Positions 26,118 to 34,733 of a stretch of 64,000 nucleotides of DNA are shown one piece after another. The stretch comes from Larkinella sp965227735. Its GTDB lineage: Bacteria > Bacteroidota > Bacteroidia > Cytophagales > Spirosomataceae. The position numbers and the translations under genes are program-made. A model generated the notes under the pieces. The model searched no databases, had not been told where the DNA came from, and was given only the letters and a program-made list of their open reading frames with translations. The stretch lies in assembly GCF_965227735.1 (NCBI RefSeq), contig NZ_OZ245776.1, positions 248,001 to 312,000 of the forward strand, in the 5' to 3' direction. Position 1 is the first letter of the stretch; every line of letters begins with the position of its first letter.

Positions 26118-26810
26118 TTATTTCAAATCAAAACTGCTGCCTTCCTGAAAGAGTTTCTGGTACAGATCCTGATCGAACTGGTAGTAAAAGGCCCCTTTTC
26201 GGGAAGAAAGTTTGTCTTTTTCGTTCAGTCTCACCAGCCACTCCATCGAGTTGAGCCGCTTGCTGAAATTGCGGTGATCGAGCGGCTGGTTGTTAATCGC
26301 TTCGTAGAGACTGCGCAACTGGGGAATGGTAAATTTCTCTGGAAGCAATTCAAAGCCAATCGGTTGGGTGCGTGCCCGTCGCCGAAGCCGGGCCAGGGCT
26401 TTCTCCACCATGTCGTTGTGATCGAAAATTAAATCCGGTCGTTGGGAAACCGGAAACCACCTGGCATTGTGCGAATCGGCGAGGTCTTTGTTGTACTGGT
26501 CGGTGCGAATGAGGGCGTAGTAAGCAATCGAGAGCGTACGGGCCACCGGATCGCGCCGGACTTCGCCGTAGGCATACAGTTGTTCCATGTAAACGCCGGT
26601 CAAACCCGTCAGGGTTTCCAGAATCCGTTCGGCGCCTTCGTCGATGCTTTCGTCACTTTTCAAAAAACCGCCCATCAGCGACCAGTTGCCCTGCTCGGGT
26701 TCAAACCCCCGCTTGATCAGCAACAGTTGCAGTTCCTGCTGATCGAATCCAAAAATAATGCAGTCTAAAGCTACAAAATGCTTTTCGTGCTGGTCGTATA
26801 CAATTTCCAT
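26118..26810 (-). CDS. araR: Nudix-type transcriptional regulator of L-arabinose use (AraR/NrtR family)
   Basis: 230 residues. The N-terminal Nudix fold (about 12-145) has a broken catalytic box: GGFLKSDESIDEGAERILET keeps the spacing but lacks the REuxEE glutamates, so it should bind a ligand rather than hydrolyse. The C-terminal NrtR winged helix (about 150-230) has IGFELLPEKFTIPQLRSLYE and RNFSKRLNSMEWL. In Bacteroides a regulator of this type controls arabinose genes, and this copy lies beside the araA-araB-araD-symporter operon on the same strand. Its 5' leader is one arm of a family J repeat that ends 5 bp from the start codon. A paralogue stands before xylA (57901). Arabinose as effector is inferred from context. 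Confidence 0.83.
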   Translation of the reverse strand: MEIVYDQHEKHFVALDCIIFGFDQQELQLLLIKRGFEPEQGNWSLMGGFLKSDESIDEGAERILETLTGLTGVYMEQLYAYGEVRRDPVARTLSIAYYALIRTDQYNKDLADSHNARWFPVSQRPDLIFDHNDMVEKALARLRRRARTQPIGFELLPEKFTIPQLRSLYEAINNQPLDHRNFSKRLNSMEWLVRLNEKDKLSSRKGAFYYQFDQDLYQKLFQEGSSFDLK

Positions 26811-26815
26811 TCGAC

Positions 26816-27096
26816 GTACCCGCGGACTTTAGCCCGTGAAATCCTTACAATGATAGATCTTAACCTTACTATTAATGTAAACTATGATACTAAATGGTTG
26901 ATAATTAGCCAAATAAGCGTCATAGGTACGGTATGTTTGCAGCAAAAATACCACCCAAATCCTTCCTGCCTTATGTACATAACCACCGCTAGTACTAAGG
27001 GCACGCGGGTCCTATCAATCAGACACTTTTTCTACAAACATTAATATCATGGTACGCGTAAATAGTAAGGGTTTCACGGATTTTAGTCCGTGGGTA
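26816..27096. repeat. Family J element with 32-bp terminal inverted repeats
   Basis: TACCCGCGGACTTTAGCCCG... (26817-26848) pairs with 27065-27096 at about 26 of 32 positions. The 216-bp interior has no convincing ORF. The araR-proximal arm forms the araR 5' leader. Confidence 0.65.
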
Positions 27097-27103
27097 TGTA
27101 ATA

Positions 27104-27323
27104 TTAACGCAAACTGTGAGGTTATTGACCCCGGAGGGGTCCGATGTTAATAGCAAGTCGGTGTTTTAAGAACTCCAGGCGTGCCGGAGGCACGCAACTA
27201 AGCCTATATTGCGTACCGCTGGCACGCCTGGAGTTCTTAAAACACCGATTTGCTATTAACATTACGTGCCGCTGGCACTTAATCAACTGTTAGGTAAGGG
27301 CATCATCTCATAGTTCGCGTTAA
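27104..27323. repeat. Family B element, copy B2
   Basis: Terminal inverted TTAACGC.AACT.TGAG (27104-27121 and about 27306-27323). A long inner inverted repeat runs from 27144 to 27262 (arms begin ATGTTAATAGCAAGTCGG). It ends 2 bp before the symporter stop codon. About 90% like B3 by eye. Confidence 0.85.
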
Positions 27324-27325
27324 TA

Positions 27326-28981
27326 TTAATAAAATACCGAAAATACCAAAAGTACCAGTCCGGTAATGACCGCAGCACCAACCAGAAACGATTTGGATAC
27401 CTTGAACCAACCGGCTTCCACCGCGAAGGCTTTCGGCGAATCGTTGCCTTTCGATTCGAGCAGACTGATCACGACCTGAAGAGCGACACACGCCCAGAAA
27501 ACCAGCCCCATCCGGTTCAGAAACGGAATGTCCGTCGCATTGAATTTCAGGTAAGCCGACAGCGGAATGCTCAGTAACGCAGCCGCCAGCGCCCCGTTGG
27601 AGGTGGCTTTTTTCCAGAAAAAACCGAGCAGAAATATCGCCAGAATGCCCGGCGAAATAAAACCGGTATACTCCTGAATGTATTCGAAACCTTGCCCGAA
27701 ATTCTTCAAAAACGGACTGATTGCCAGAGCAATGAGGAATGAAACGACAATGGCAATCCGCCCCCGCCACACGGTTTGTTTTTCGGTCAGGCTGGTGTTG
27801 AAAAACTTACGGTGAATATCGAGCATGTAAATCGTCGCGATGCTGTTGGCTTTCCCGGCCAACGACGCGACAATGGCCGCCGTGAGTGCCGCAAACGCCA
27901 GCCCTTTCAGGCCCACCGGAAGGAGGTTGAGCAAAACCGGGTAGGAATTGTCCGGTTTCACAATACCGCCTTCGGTAATGCCCCGAACAATCGCCGGTTC
28001 GGCGTTTTCCTGAAACAGCACATAAGCGGCCAAACCGGGCAGCACCACAATCAAGGGCATCAGGATTTTGAGAAATGAGGCAAACAGCAGACCGTTGCGG
28101 GCGGTGTTGAGGTCGGCCCCTAAAGCGCGTTGCGTAATGTACTGATTACAACCAAAATAGTTAAAATTGACGATCCACTGGCCGCCGATGACAAACATCA
28201 TCAAACCGGGCAGTTGGGTGTAGGCATCCGTAAAACCGCCCTTTCCGTCGTGAACCTGGTACTGCCCCTTGCTGAAAATCATGTGCATGTGGTGGTCCGC
28301 TTTTTCGCGAATCAGGCCCAGTCCCTCAAAAACACCCGCGCCGGTTCCGACCCGGTCAGACAGCAGATCGAGAGCCAGATAGGTGGTGGCCAAACCGCCG
28401 ACAACCAGACAAACGACCTGAATCACATCCGTGTAGCCAATGACTTTCATACCGCCCAGCGTGATGAAAACCGCAAAAACCGTTAGAAAAACGGCGCAGG
28501 TCATAAACCCGAAACCGGTCATCTTTTCCAGACTCAAAGCCCCCAGGTAAATGATGGACGTCAGGTTGACGAGGATGTACAGCAGCAGCCAGAAAACTGC
28601 CATGATCGTTGCCAGCCGCCCATCGTAGCGTTTTTGCAGAAACTGCGGCATGGTGTAAATCTTGTTTTTAATGTACATCGGCAGAAAATACACCGCAATG
28701 ATGATGAGCGAAAAACCGCCAACCAGTTCATACACCGAAATCGCCAGACCGAGTTGAAACGCCTGCCCGCTCATGCCAATGAACTGCTCCGCCGAGATGT
28801 TGGAAGCAATAATCGACGCGCCGATGGCCCACCACGTCAGGGAACCTTCGGCCAGAAAGAAATCTTTGGAGTCGGCAGTTTGCTTGCCTTTGTGGGTGTA
28901 TACCCAGTAGCCGTACACCGCAACGATGACGAAGTAGATGAGAAAAATGAAATAGTCAACCGATTCGAGTCCGAGGGTCAT
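27326..28981 (-). CDS. Sodium:solute symporter (SSS family), probable L-arabinose importer
   Basis: 551 residues with about 13-14 TM helices, the SGLT length. It opens MTLGLESVDYFIFLIYFVIV, then GWVLY-like TM2 context WWAIGASIIASNISAEQFIG and GMSGQAFQLGLAISVYELVG. The conserved region AALTAAIVASLAGKANSIAT in the middle is typical of SSS sugar carriers. Inner membrane, Na+-coupled. Fourth gene of the araA-araB-araD operon, after the family I repeat; this position is the ground for proposing arabinose as substrate, in line with other Bacteroidota ara operons. Confidence 0.87.
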   Translation of the reverse strand: MTLGLESVDYFIFLIYFVIVAVYGYWVYTHKGKQTADSKDFFLAEGSLTWWAIGASIIASNISAEQFIGMSGQAFQLGLAISVYELVGGFSLIIIAVYFLPMYIKNKIYTMPQFLQKRYDGRLATIMAVFWLLLYILVNLTSIIYLGALSLEKMTGFGFMTCAVFLTVFAVFITLGGMKVIGYTDVIQVVCLVVGGLATTYLALDLLSDRVGTGAGVFEGLGLIREKADHHMHMIFSKGQYQVHDGKGGFTDAYTQLPGLMMFVIGGQWIVNFNYFGCNQYITQRALGADLNTARNGLLFASFLKILMPLIVVLPGLAAYVLFQENAEPAIVRGITEGGIVKPDNSYPVLLNLLPVGLKGLAFAALTAAIVASLAGKANSIATIYMLDIHRKFFNTSLTEKQTVWRGRIAIVVSFLIALAISPFLKNFGQGFEYIQEYTGFISPGILAIFLLGFFWKKATSNGALAAALLSIPLSAYLKFNATDIPFLNRMGLVFWACVALQVVISLLESKGNDSPKAFAVEAGWFKVSKSFLVGAAVITGLVLLVFSVFY

Positions 28982-29004
28982 GATTGCGGGAAGGTTTAGG
29001 GGTA

Positions 29005-29090
29005 AACCCAGACAGCGGTCGAAGACCCTTTCTGCGGTTGAATTGGAGCCATCAAAACCGCAGACAGGGTCTTCGACCGCTGTCTGGGTT
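29005..29090. repeat. Family I inverted repeat inside the ara operon
   Basis: 35-bp arms, 29005-29039 with 29056-29090 (begin AACCCAGACAGCGGTCGAAG), one mismatch, loop 16 nt. The arm reaches into the araD stop codon (29091-29089). It separates araD from the symporter gene. Confidence 0.85.
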
Positions 29091-29787
29091 ACTGTCCGTA
29101 ATACGCGTCTTTGCCGTGTTTCCGGAAATAGTGTTTGTCAATCAGGCTTTGCTTGATGCGGGGCGTGTCGGGGTTGATGGTCAGCGTGAGGTAGGCCATT
29201 TTGGCGAGTTCTTCCAGAACTGTCGCGTTGTAAACGGCTTTCGCCGGATTTTTCCCCCAGGCAAACGGCCCATGACAGGCCACCAGCACCATCTCGACTT
29301 CGCTGGCCGAGAGGTTTTGTTCCCGAAAAACGTTCAGGATCTGGTTGCCGGTTTCGTGTTCGTAATCACCCTGAATCATGGCATCGGACATCACCTCCGT
29401 CACCGGAATGGAAGCCACCAGATGGTCGGCGTGGGTGGTACCCAGATTCGGAATTTCGCGCATGGCCTGCGCCCAGGCGACGGCATAGGTGGAATGCGTG
29501 TGGCAAATTCCGCCGATGGTTTCGAAATGGCGATAGAGCAAGGTGTGCGTTTTGGTATCGGACGACGGCCGCATTTTTCCTTCCACCAACTGGTTGTCCA
29601 GATCCACAATGACGATGTCGTCGGGCGTCAGTTCGTCGTACGGAATACCGCTCGGTTTGATGCCCACCACGCCCGCTTGCCGGTCGATTCCGCTGACATT
29701 GCCGAAAGTGTAAATCGCCAGCTTCTGCCGGGGAATTTCCATATTGGCTTCGTAAACCGCTTCTTTCAGGGATTGATATAAGCTCAT
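29089..29787 (-). CDS. araD: L-ribulose-5-phosphate 4-epimerase
   Basis: 232 residues from the ATG at 29787 (MSLYQSLKEAVYEANMEIPR); a longer frame to 29817 would overlap araB. The class II aldolase fold has zinc ligands in GGICHTHSTYAVAWAQ (two His) and a third in VACHGPFAWG. It converts L-ribulose-5-phosphate to D-xylulose-5-phosphate in the cytoplasm. The length equals the E. coli enzyme within one residue. It starts 14 bp after the araB stop codon. Confidence 0.95.
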   Translation of the reverse strand: MSLYQSLKEAVYEANMEIPRQKLAIYTFGNVSGIDRQAGVVGIKPSGIPYDELTPDDIVIVDLDNQLVEGKMRPSSDTKTHTLLYRHFETIGGICHTHSTYAVAWAQAMREIPNLGTTHADHLVASIPVTEVMSDAMIQGDYEHETGNQILNVFREQNLSASEVEMVLVACHGPFAWGKNPAKAVYNATVLEELAKMAYLTLTINPDTPRIKQSLIDKHYFRKHGKDAYYGQ

Positions 29788-29800
29788 AAACGACTGGGTA

Positions 29801-31444
29801 TTAACTTTTTTTCTCAATAAATCCGCCCAAACTCAAATACCGCTCGTAAAGCACATCATACACGGCGGCTCGTTCGAGACGGGGCGTATACACCGCATCG
29901 AAAGCGGAAGCCATCGCTTTTTGGGCTTCGGCGAAGGTCGGGTAAATACCAGCGGCCACAGCGGCACACACGGCGGCTCCCCGGGCGCAGCACTGGTCGG
30001 ATTCGGCCACTTTAATCGGTACGTTCATGACGTCCGCCAGCGTTTGCATGACGAAGGCCGACTTCCGGGCCACCCCGCCAATGGCAATGACCTGCTGAAT
30101 CGGGACGCCTTCTTCCACAAACCGTTCGGCAATCCGACGTGCGCCATACGCTGTGGCTTCGACCAGCGATTTGAAAACGTGGGCGGCACTACTGCCCAGA
30201 TTCAGACCGGAAATAGCGCCTTTCAGCGTGTGATTGGCATCGGGCGTCCGACGGCCGTTCAGCCAGTCGAGGGAGACAATGTCGGTTTCCTGGACCGGTA
30301 GTTGACTGGCCTGTTCGGACAGATGGGGTAGCAAGGCGGCTTGCAGTGCCGGTATCGACCTCGCCTGACCCTGTTGCGTTAACAAGCTCGCAACGGGTTC
30401 CAGAATGAGCCTCGTAAACCAGGCGTAGAGGTCGCCAAACGCCGACTGCCCCGCTTCCATCCCGAGCATGCCCGGCACGATGGAGCCGTCAACCTGTCCG
30501 CAAATGCCGCGAATCAGCAAATGGCCGACGTCTTCGGAAGGCGCCATGAGCATGTCACAGGTGGAAGTTCCAATTACTTTTACCAGGGCGTAGGACTCAA
30601 TATTGGCCCCAACCGCTCCCATGTGCGCATCAAAACCGCCAACACCAATGACAACCGTAGTCGGAACACCCAGCTTTTCGGCCCATTCCGCCGAAATCGT
30701 GCCCATCGGCTCGTCGGACGTGTAGGTGTGGCGAAAGAGATGGTCGCGCAGTCCCGCCAGCAGCGGATCGAGCATAGTTAGAAATTCTTCGGAGGGCAAT
30801 CCTTCGAACTCTGCGTGCCAGAGGGCTTTATGACCAGCCGCCGTCCGGCTCCGTTTCAGCGTCAGTGGGTTGGAGTTGCCGGTCAAAACCGCCGAGATCC
30901 AGTCGCAGTGTTCGATCCAGGAAAAAGCCGCCGGTCGGATGGATTCATCGACCCGCAGCGTCCGCAGGATTTTGGACCAAAACCACTCGGAGGAATAGAT
31001 TCCGCCTACGTATTTCGTAAAATCCGTATCCCAGCGGTGCGCCAACTGGTTGATTTCTTCCGCTTCCTGGTTGGCCGTGTGGTCTTTCCAGAGAATGAAC
31101 ATGCCGTTCGGATTGTCGGCAAACTGGGGAAGCAAGGCCAAAGGTGTCCCGTTTTCATCGACCGGGCCGGGCGTCGATCCCGTCGTATCGACCGAAATTC
31201 CCCGGATGTCGGCAATCACTTCCGGCGAAACCGCACGTAGCGCGCTCCGAACCGATTGCTCCAGTCCTTCCAGATAATCGAGCGGGTGTTGCCGGAACTG
31301 CGAACGGGCGGGGTCACAATAGGCACCGGTTTTCCAGCGAACGTATTCATGAACACCGGAAGCCAATTCGTCGCCGGTTTCGGCATTCACCAAAACCGCC
31401 CGCACCGAGTCCGTTCCAAAATCGACCCCAATAACGTATGGCAT
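29801..31444 (-). CDS. araB: L-ribulokinase
   Basis: 547 residues, FGGY kinase. The start MPYVIGVDFGTDSVRAVLVN is the canonical phosphate-1 motif. DIRGISVDTTGSTPG and VVIGVGGFDAHMGAVGANI are other AraB-type motifs, and VIAIGGVARKSAFVMQTLAD is the adenosine loop near residue 445. It phosphorylates L-ribulose with ATP before AraD. Slightly shorter than the E. coli enzyme (566). A 114-bp palindromic repeat (E1) separates its start from araA. Confidence 0.95.
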   Translation of the reverse strand: MPYVIGVDFGTDSVRAVLVNAETGDELASGVHEYVRWKTGAYCDPARSQFRQHPLDYLEGLEQSVRSALRAVSPEVIADIRGISVDTTGSTPGPVDENGTPLALLPQFADNPNGMFILWKDHTANQEAEEINQLAHRWDTDFTKYVGGIYSSEWFWSKILRTLRVDESIRPAAFSWIEHCDWISAVLTGNSNPLTLKRSRTAAGHKALWHAEFEGLPSEEFLTMLDPLLAGLRDHLFRHTYTSDEPMGTISAEWAEKLGVPTTVVIGVGGFDAHMGAVGANIESYALVKVIGTSTCDMLMAPSEDVGHLLIRGICGQVDGSIVPGMLGMEAGQSAFGDLYAWFTRLILEPVASLLTQQGQARSIPALQAALLPHLSEQASQLPVQETDIVSLDWLNGRRTPDANHTLKGAISGLNLGSSAAHVFKSLVEATAYGARRIAERFVEEGVPIQQVIAIGGVARKSAFVMQTLADVMNVPIKVAESDQCCARGAAVCAAVAAGIYPTFAEAQKAMASAFDAVYTPRLERAAVYDVLYERYLSLGGFIEKKS

Positions 31445-31558
31445 AATGAGTGATGAGTTATGAATAATGAGTTATGAATGATGAACGATGAATTGGCTGA
31501 CGCGTTTGTTTCGCTTGCGTCAGCCAATTCATCGTTCATCATTCATAACTCATCATTC
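31445..31558. repeat. Family E inverted repeat, copy E1, inside the ara operon
   Basis: Perfect 37-bp inverted repeat, 31467-31503 with 31517-31553, loop 13 nt. The arms are ATGAATGATGA-type words, and the top of the stem is TTGGCTGACGC/GCGTCAGCCAA, the core found in D repeats. It fills the whole araA-araB gap. Confidence 0.9.
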
Positions 31559-33058
31559 TTAATGCTTTAAGTGATAATATGCTTCATTCCAGCGCAGTTC
31601 CTGTTTGAAAGCGTGGATGCGGGTTTCTTCATTAATCAGTACGTATTCGACACCCGCGATTTCGGCGAAATCTTCCATGTATTCGGAAGAAATCGCTTTG
31701 CTGAAAACCGTGTGGTGCGCGCCCCCCGCCAGAATCCAGGCGGCTGCAGCTGTTTTCAAATTCGGTTTGGCGTCCCACAACACGCGGGCGACCGGCAGTT
31801 TAGGCAGCGGTTTTTCCGTTGAAACGACATCGACCTCATTGACGATCAGCCGAAACCGGTTTCCCATATCGACCACCGACGCGTTGATGGCTGCGCCGGG
31901 TGCCACATTGAACACCAGCCGAACCGGATCGGATTTGCCGCCAATCGACAGGGGGTGAATTTCGCAGGACGGTTTTCCATCGGCAATCGATTCATCGATT
32001 TCGAGCATGTGCGCGCCCAACACCCGCTGGCCGTTGGGCGACAGGTGGTAGGTGTAATCTTCCATGAACGAACTGCCACCCGGAAGCCCCGCTCCCATCA
32101 CTTTGACGGCCCGGCCCAGTGCCGCCGTTTTCCAGTCGCCCTCGCCCCCGAAGCTGTAGCCATCGGCCATGAGCCGTTGTACGGCAATTCCGGGCAGTTG
32201 ATTCAGGCCGTGCAGGTCTTCGAAAGTATCTGTGAATCCTTTGATTTGGTGATCGTCCAGAAAACCGCGTAAGCCAATTTCGATTTTGGCAGCATCGCGC
32301 AACGAATCGTGGCGTAACCCGGCTTTTTGTAGTTCGGCAACCAATTGGTACCGTTGTTCATATTCGCTTACTAATGTATTGATTTCCTGATCGGTTACCT
32401 GGTTGACATACGCTACCAGATCACCGATCCCGTAGCCGTAAACCGCATAGCCAAACTTGATCTGGGCTTCCACCTTATCCCCTTCCGTGACGGCCACTTC
32501 GCGCATGTTGTCGCCAAACCGGGCAAACCGGGCGCCCTGCAAATCGTGCCAACCGGCGGCCACCCGGGCCCAGACGTTGATACGTTCGTGCACTTCGGTG
32601 TCTTCCCAATGTCCGACAACCACCTTGCGTTCCAGGCGTAAGCGGGCGTTGATGAACCCGAACTCCCGGTCGCCGTGCGCCGACTGGTTGAGGTTCATGA
32701 AATCCATGTCGATAGTTTCCCAGGGAATGTCGCGGTTAAACTGGGTGTGGAGATGCAGCAGCGGTTTCCGCAAAATCTTTAGCCCGTTGATCCACATTTT
32801 GGCCGGCGAAAACGTGTGCATCCACGTCATTAAGCCAATGCAGTTGGGGGCGGTGTTGGCTTCCAGGCAGAGCTTGTAGATTTCATCCGGACCGGTCAGA
32901 ACGGTTTTGAAAATAACCCTGACCGGAATGCCCGACGACTGGTTGAAGGCATCGACGATGGTCCGGGAATGTTCAGCGACCTGTTTGAGGGTGTCTTCAC
33001 CGTATAAATGCTGGCTGCCGGTAACAAACCAGACTTCTAAATGGTCAAAAGAAATCAT
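31559..33058 (-). CDS. araA: L-arabinose isomerase
   Basis: 499 residues, the standard length. It opens FDHLEVWFVTGSQHLYGEDT, and NCIGLMTWMHTFSPAKMWI and SYGFGGEGDWKTAALGRAVK (as YSFGGEGDWKTAALG) are family signatures; GASFMEDYTYHL-type GGSSFMEDYTYHLSPNGQRV follows. Converts L-arabinose to L-ribulose with Mn2+ in the cytoplasm. First gene of the ara operon; its upstream region holds a 23-bp palindrome (33124-33146) and a -7 box, so it carries the regulated promoter. Confidence 0.96.
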   Translation of the reverse strand: MISFDHLEVWFVTGSQHLYGEDTLKQVAEHSRTIVDAFNQSSGIPVRVIFKTVLTGPDEIYKLCLEANTAPNCIGLMTWMHTFSPAKMWINGLKILRKPLLHLHTQFNRDIPWETIDMDFMNLNQSAHGDREFGFINARLRLERKVVVGHWEDTEVHERINVWARVAAGWHDLQGARFARFGDNMREVAVTEGDKVEAQIKFGYAVYGYGIGDLVAYVNQVTDQEINTLVSEYEQRYQLVAELQKAGLRHDSLRDAAKIEIGLRGFLDDHQIKGFTDTFEDLHGLNQLPGIAVQRLMADGYSFGGEGDWKTAALGRAVKVMGAGLPGGSSFMEDYTYHLSPNGQRVLGAHMLEIDESIADGKPSCEIHPLSIGGKSDPVRLVFNVAPGAAINASVVDMGNRFRLIVNEVDVVSTEKPLPKLPVARVLWDAKPNLKTAAAAWILAGGAHHTVFSKAISSEYMEDFAEIAGVEYVLINEETRIHAFKQELRWNEAYYHLKH

Positions 33059-33111
33059 TGGCGAATGGGGTGTTGAGGTAGCCTTTCAACGATCGATCAG
33101 GCTTTGGTGGG

Positions 33112-33146
33112 CAAATATAAATAATAAATGTATTTTTTACGTTTAT
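33112..33146 (-). promoter_or_regulatory. ara operon promoter (-7) and candidate AraR operator
   Basis: Reverse-strand TATATTTG (33119-33112) fits the -7 consensus. Just upstream, 33124-33146 is a palindrome with 9-base half-sites ATAAATGTA and TACGTTTAT around five T; only one position is unpaired. It occupies the promoter spacer. No good -33 TTG is seen. Binding by AraR is an inference. Confidence 0.65.
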
Positions 33147-33230
33147 GGAAAGAGAAAATTTATACTGGGAATAATCCAGTGCCTGGAAGCGGTGTTTGGA
33201 GAAATCAAGGCGTTTTCATTTCGAAAAGGC

Positions 33231-33258
33231 ATAAAAAAACAGGAATGCGACTCCTGTT
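33231..33258 (-). terminator. Intrinsic terminator of the RNA helicase gene
   Basis: Reverse strand: AACAGGA (33258-33252), seven-base loop, TCCTGTT (33244-33238), continued by a T run. It lies 24 bp after the helicase stop codon. Confidence 0.75.
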
Positions 33259-33281
33259 TAATATTTGCAGTAAATGATCCG

Positions 33282-34535
33282 TCAGGCGGGTCGTTCCGAG
33301 CGCCCCCCACTCCCTTTTGAGCGGTTGGATGGCCCTTTCCGGGGGCCGGGCCGTTTTTTTCGTGGTGGGAAAGCCGCACTTTTCGCCGGATTGTATTCCA
33401 GCGTTTCACCCAGATGGGCGGGCAACGGGACCTTGGTTACCGGCACACCCAGTAAGCGTTCAATGGCCGCAAATTTCCGTTGTTCGGTTTCGCTGATAAA
33501 CGTGTAGGCTATCCCGGTAGTTTCGGCGCGGGCTGTTCGACCAATCCGGTGAACGTAATCTTCGCCGTCGTGGGGAACGTCGTAGTTGATAACGAGGTCG
33601 ATGTTGTCGATGTCAATCCCGCGCGACAGGATATCGGTTGCCACCAGAATTTTCAGTTTCCGGCTTCGGTAAGCCAGCAGAACCTGCTCCCGTTCATTCT
33701 GTTCGAGGTCGGAGTGAATCGCTTCGGCGGCAAAACCGGCCTGTTTCAGTTCGCGGGCCAGTTGCTTGACGTTTTCTTTTCGGGAACAGAAGATGAGCAC
33801 CGACGGAAAATTGTGCTCTTTCAACAGATATTTAACCAGTGCAATTTTCTGTTTCTGGTATATCACAAAAGCTTCCTGTACAATCTTGGCCGGTGGTTTC
33901 GAGAGGGCCAGCGTAATCTCTTCCGGGTTGTGCAGAATTTTCCGCGCCAGTTCCCGAATCTTGGGCGGCATGGTAGCCGACAGCAACAAGCTCTGCCGTT
34001 TAGCGGGCAGGAAGGAGATGATTTTCACAATATCACCGTGAAAACCCATGTCCAACATACGGTCGGCTTCATCCAGAATCAGGTATTGCAACTGATCAAT
34101 TTTAGCATACCCCATGTTCAGGTGACTGATCATGCGGCCCGGCGTGCAAATCACAATATCGGCACCACCCGCCAGGGCCTGCCGCTCCGTGCTATAGGAA
34201 GCTCCATCGCCCCCGCCATAGACAGCAATCGAGCTGACCGAGGTGAAATAGGAAAAGCCTTCCAGGTTCTGGGCAATCTGAATCGCCAGTTCGCGGGTGG
34301 GTACAATGACGAGGGCCTTAATCTGGTCATCAGGACCAGCCGTCGTTATTTTGTGAAGAATGGGAAGCAGGTAGGATGCGGTTTTGCCAGTGCCGGTTTG
34401 GGCCGAGACAATAAGATCTTTACCAGCCAATATGAGAGGGATAACTTGTTCCTGTACAAGTGTAGGCGTATCGTAATTCATGGCGTCGATACCTTCCATC
34501 AACCGATCATCGAAGCCAAAGTCTGAGAATTTCAA
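33282..34535 (-). CDS. DEAD-box RNA helicase, RhlE-like
   Basis: 417 residues starting at a TTG codon (read as MKFSDFGFDDRLMEGIDAMN); this is the conserved N-terminus and no ATG lies near, so a TTG start is supported. The motifs are in order: Q-motif YDTPTLVQEQ, motif I AQTGTGKT, II LDEADRMLDMG, III SAT, V ATDILSRGIDIDN and VI HRIGRTAR. The C-terminal 40 residues are basic and glycine/arginine/proline-rich. ATP-dependent RNA unwinding, ribosome assembly or cold adaptation are usual roles. Monocistronic with its own terminator. Confidence 0.93.
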   Translation of the reverse strand: MKFSDFGFDDRLMEGIDAMNYDTPTLVQEQVIPLILAGKDLIVSAQTGTGKTASYLLPILHKITTAGPDDQIKALVIVPTRELAIQIAQNLEGFSYFTSVSSIAVYGGGDGASYSTERQALAGGADIVICTPGRMISHLNMGYAKIDQLQYLILDEADRMLDMGFHGDIVKIISFLPAKRQSLLLSATMPPKIRELARKILHNPEEITLALSKPPAKIVQEAFVIYQKQKIALVKYLLKEHNFPSVLIFCSRKENVKQLARELKQAGFAAEAIHSDLEQNEREQVLLAYRSRKLKILVATDILSRGIDIDNIDLVINYDVPHDGEDYVHRIGRTARAETTGIAYTFISETEQRKFAAIERLLGVPVTKVPLPAHLGETLEYNPAKSAAFPPRKKRPGPRKGPSNRSKGSGGRSERPA

Positions 34536-34733
34536 GCTAAAAAACTAATGGTTAAGTGTAGATTTTGGTCAATATAACACTATTTCAGACATTAAAGCAA
34601 ATTCAATGCGGATGTCAGGTCCGATTTCACTCCGTCCGGTCCTTCTTCTTTTCCTCCGATTCGCTTACATTGCTGAACAAACCGTACATTCAGCTTCCCA
34701 ATCCCATCGGGCCATTCGGTTGGCCTAGACCGT

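Noticed and set aside
26778..27044. Forward ORF of about 88 codons in the araR upstream region
   Set aside because: It crosses the start of araR and most of element J, has no ribosome site and an atypical composition.
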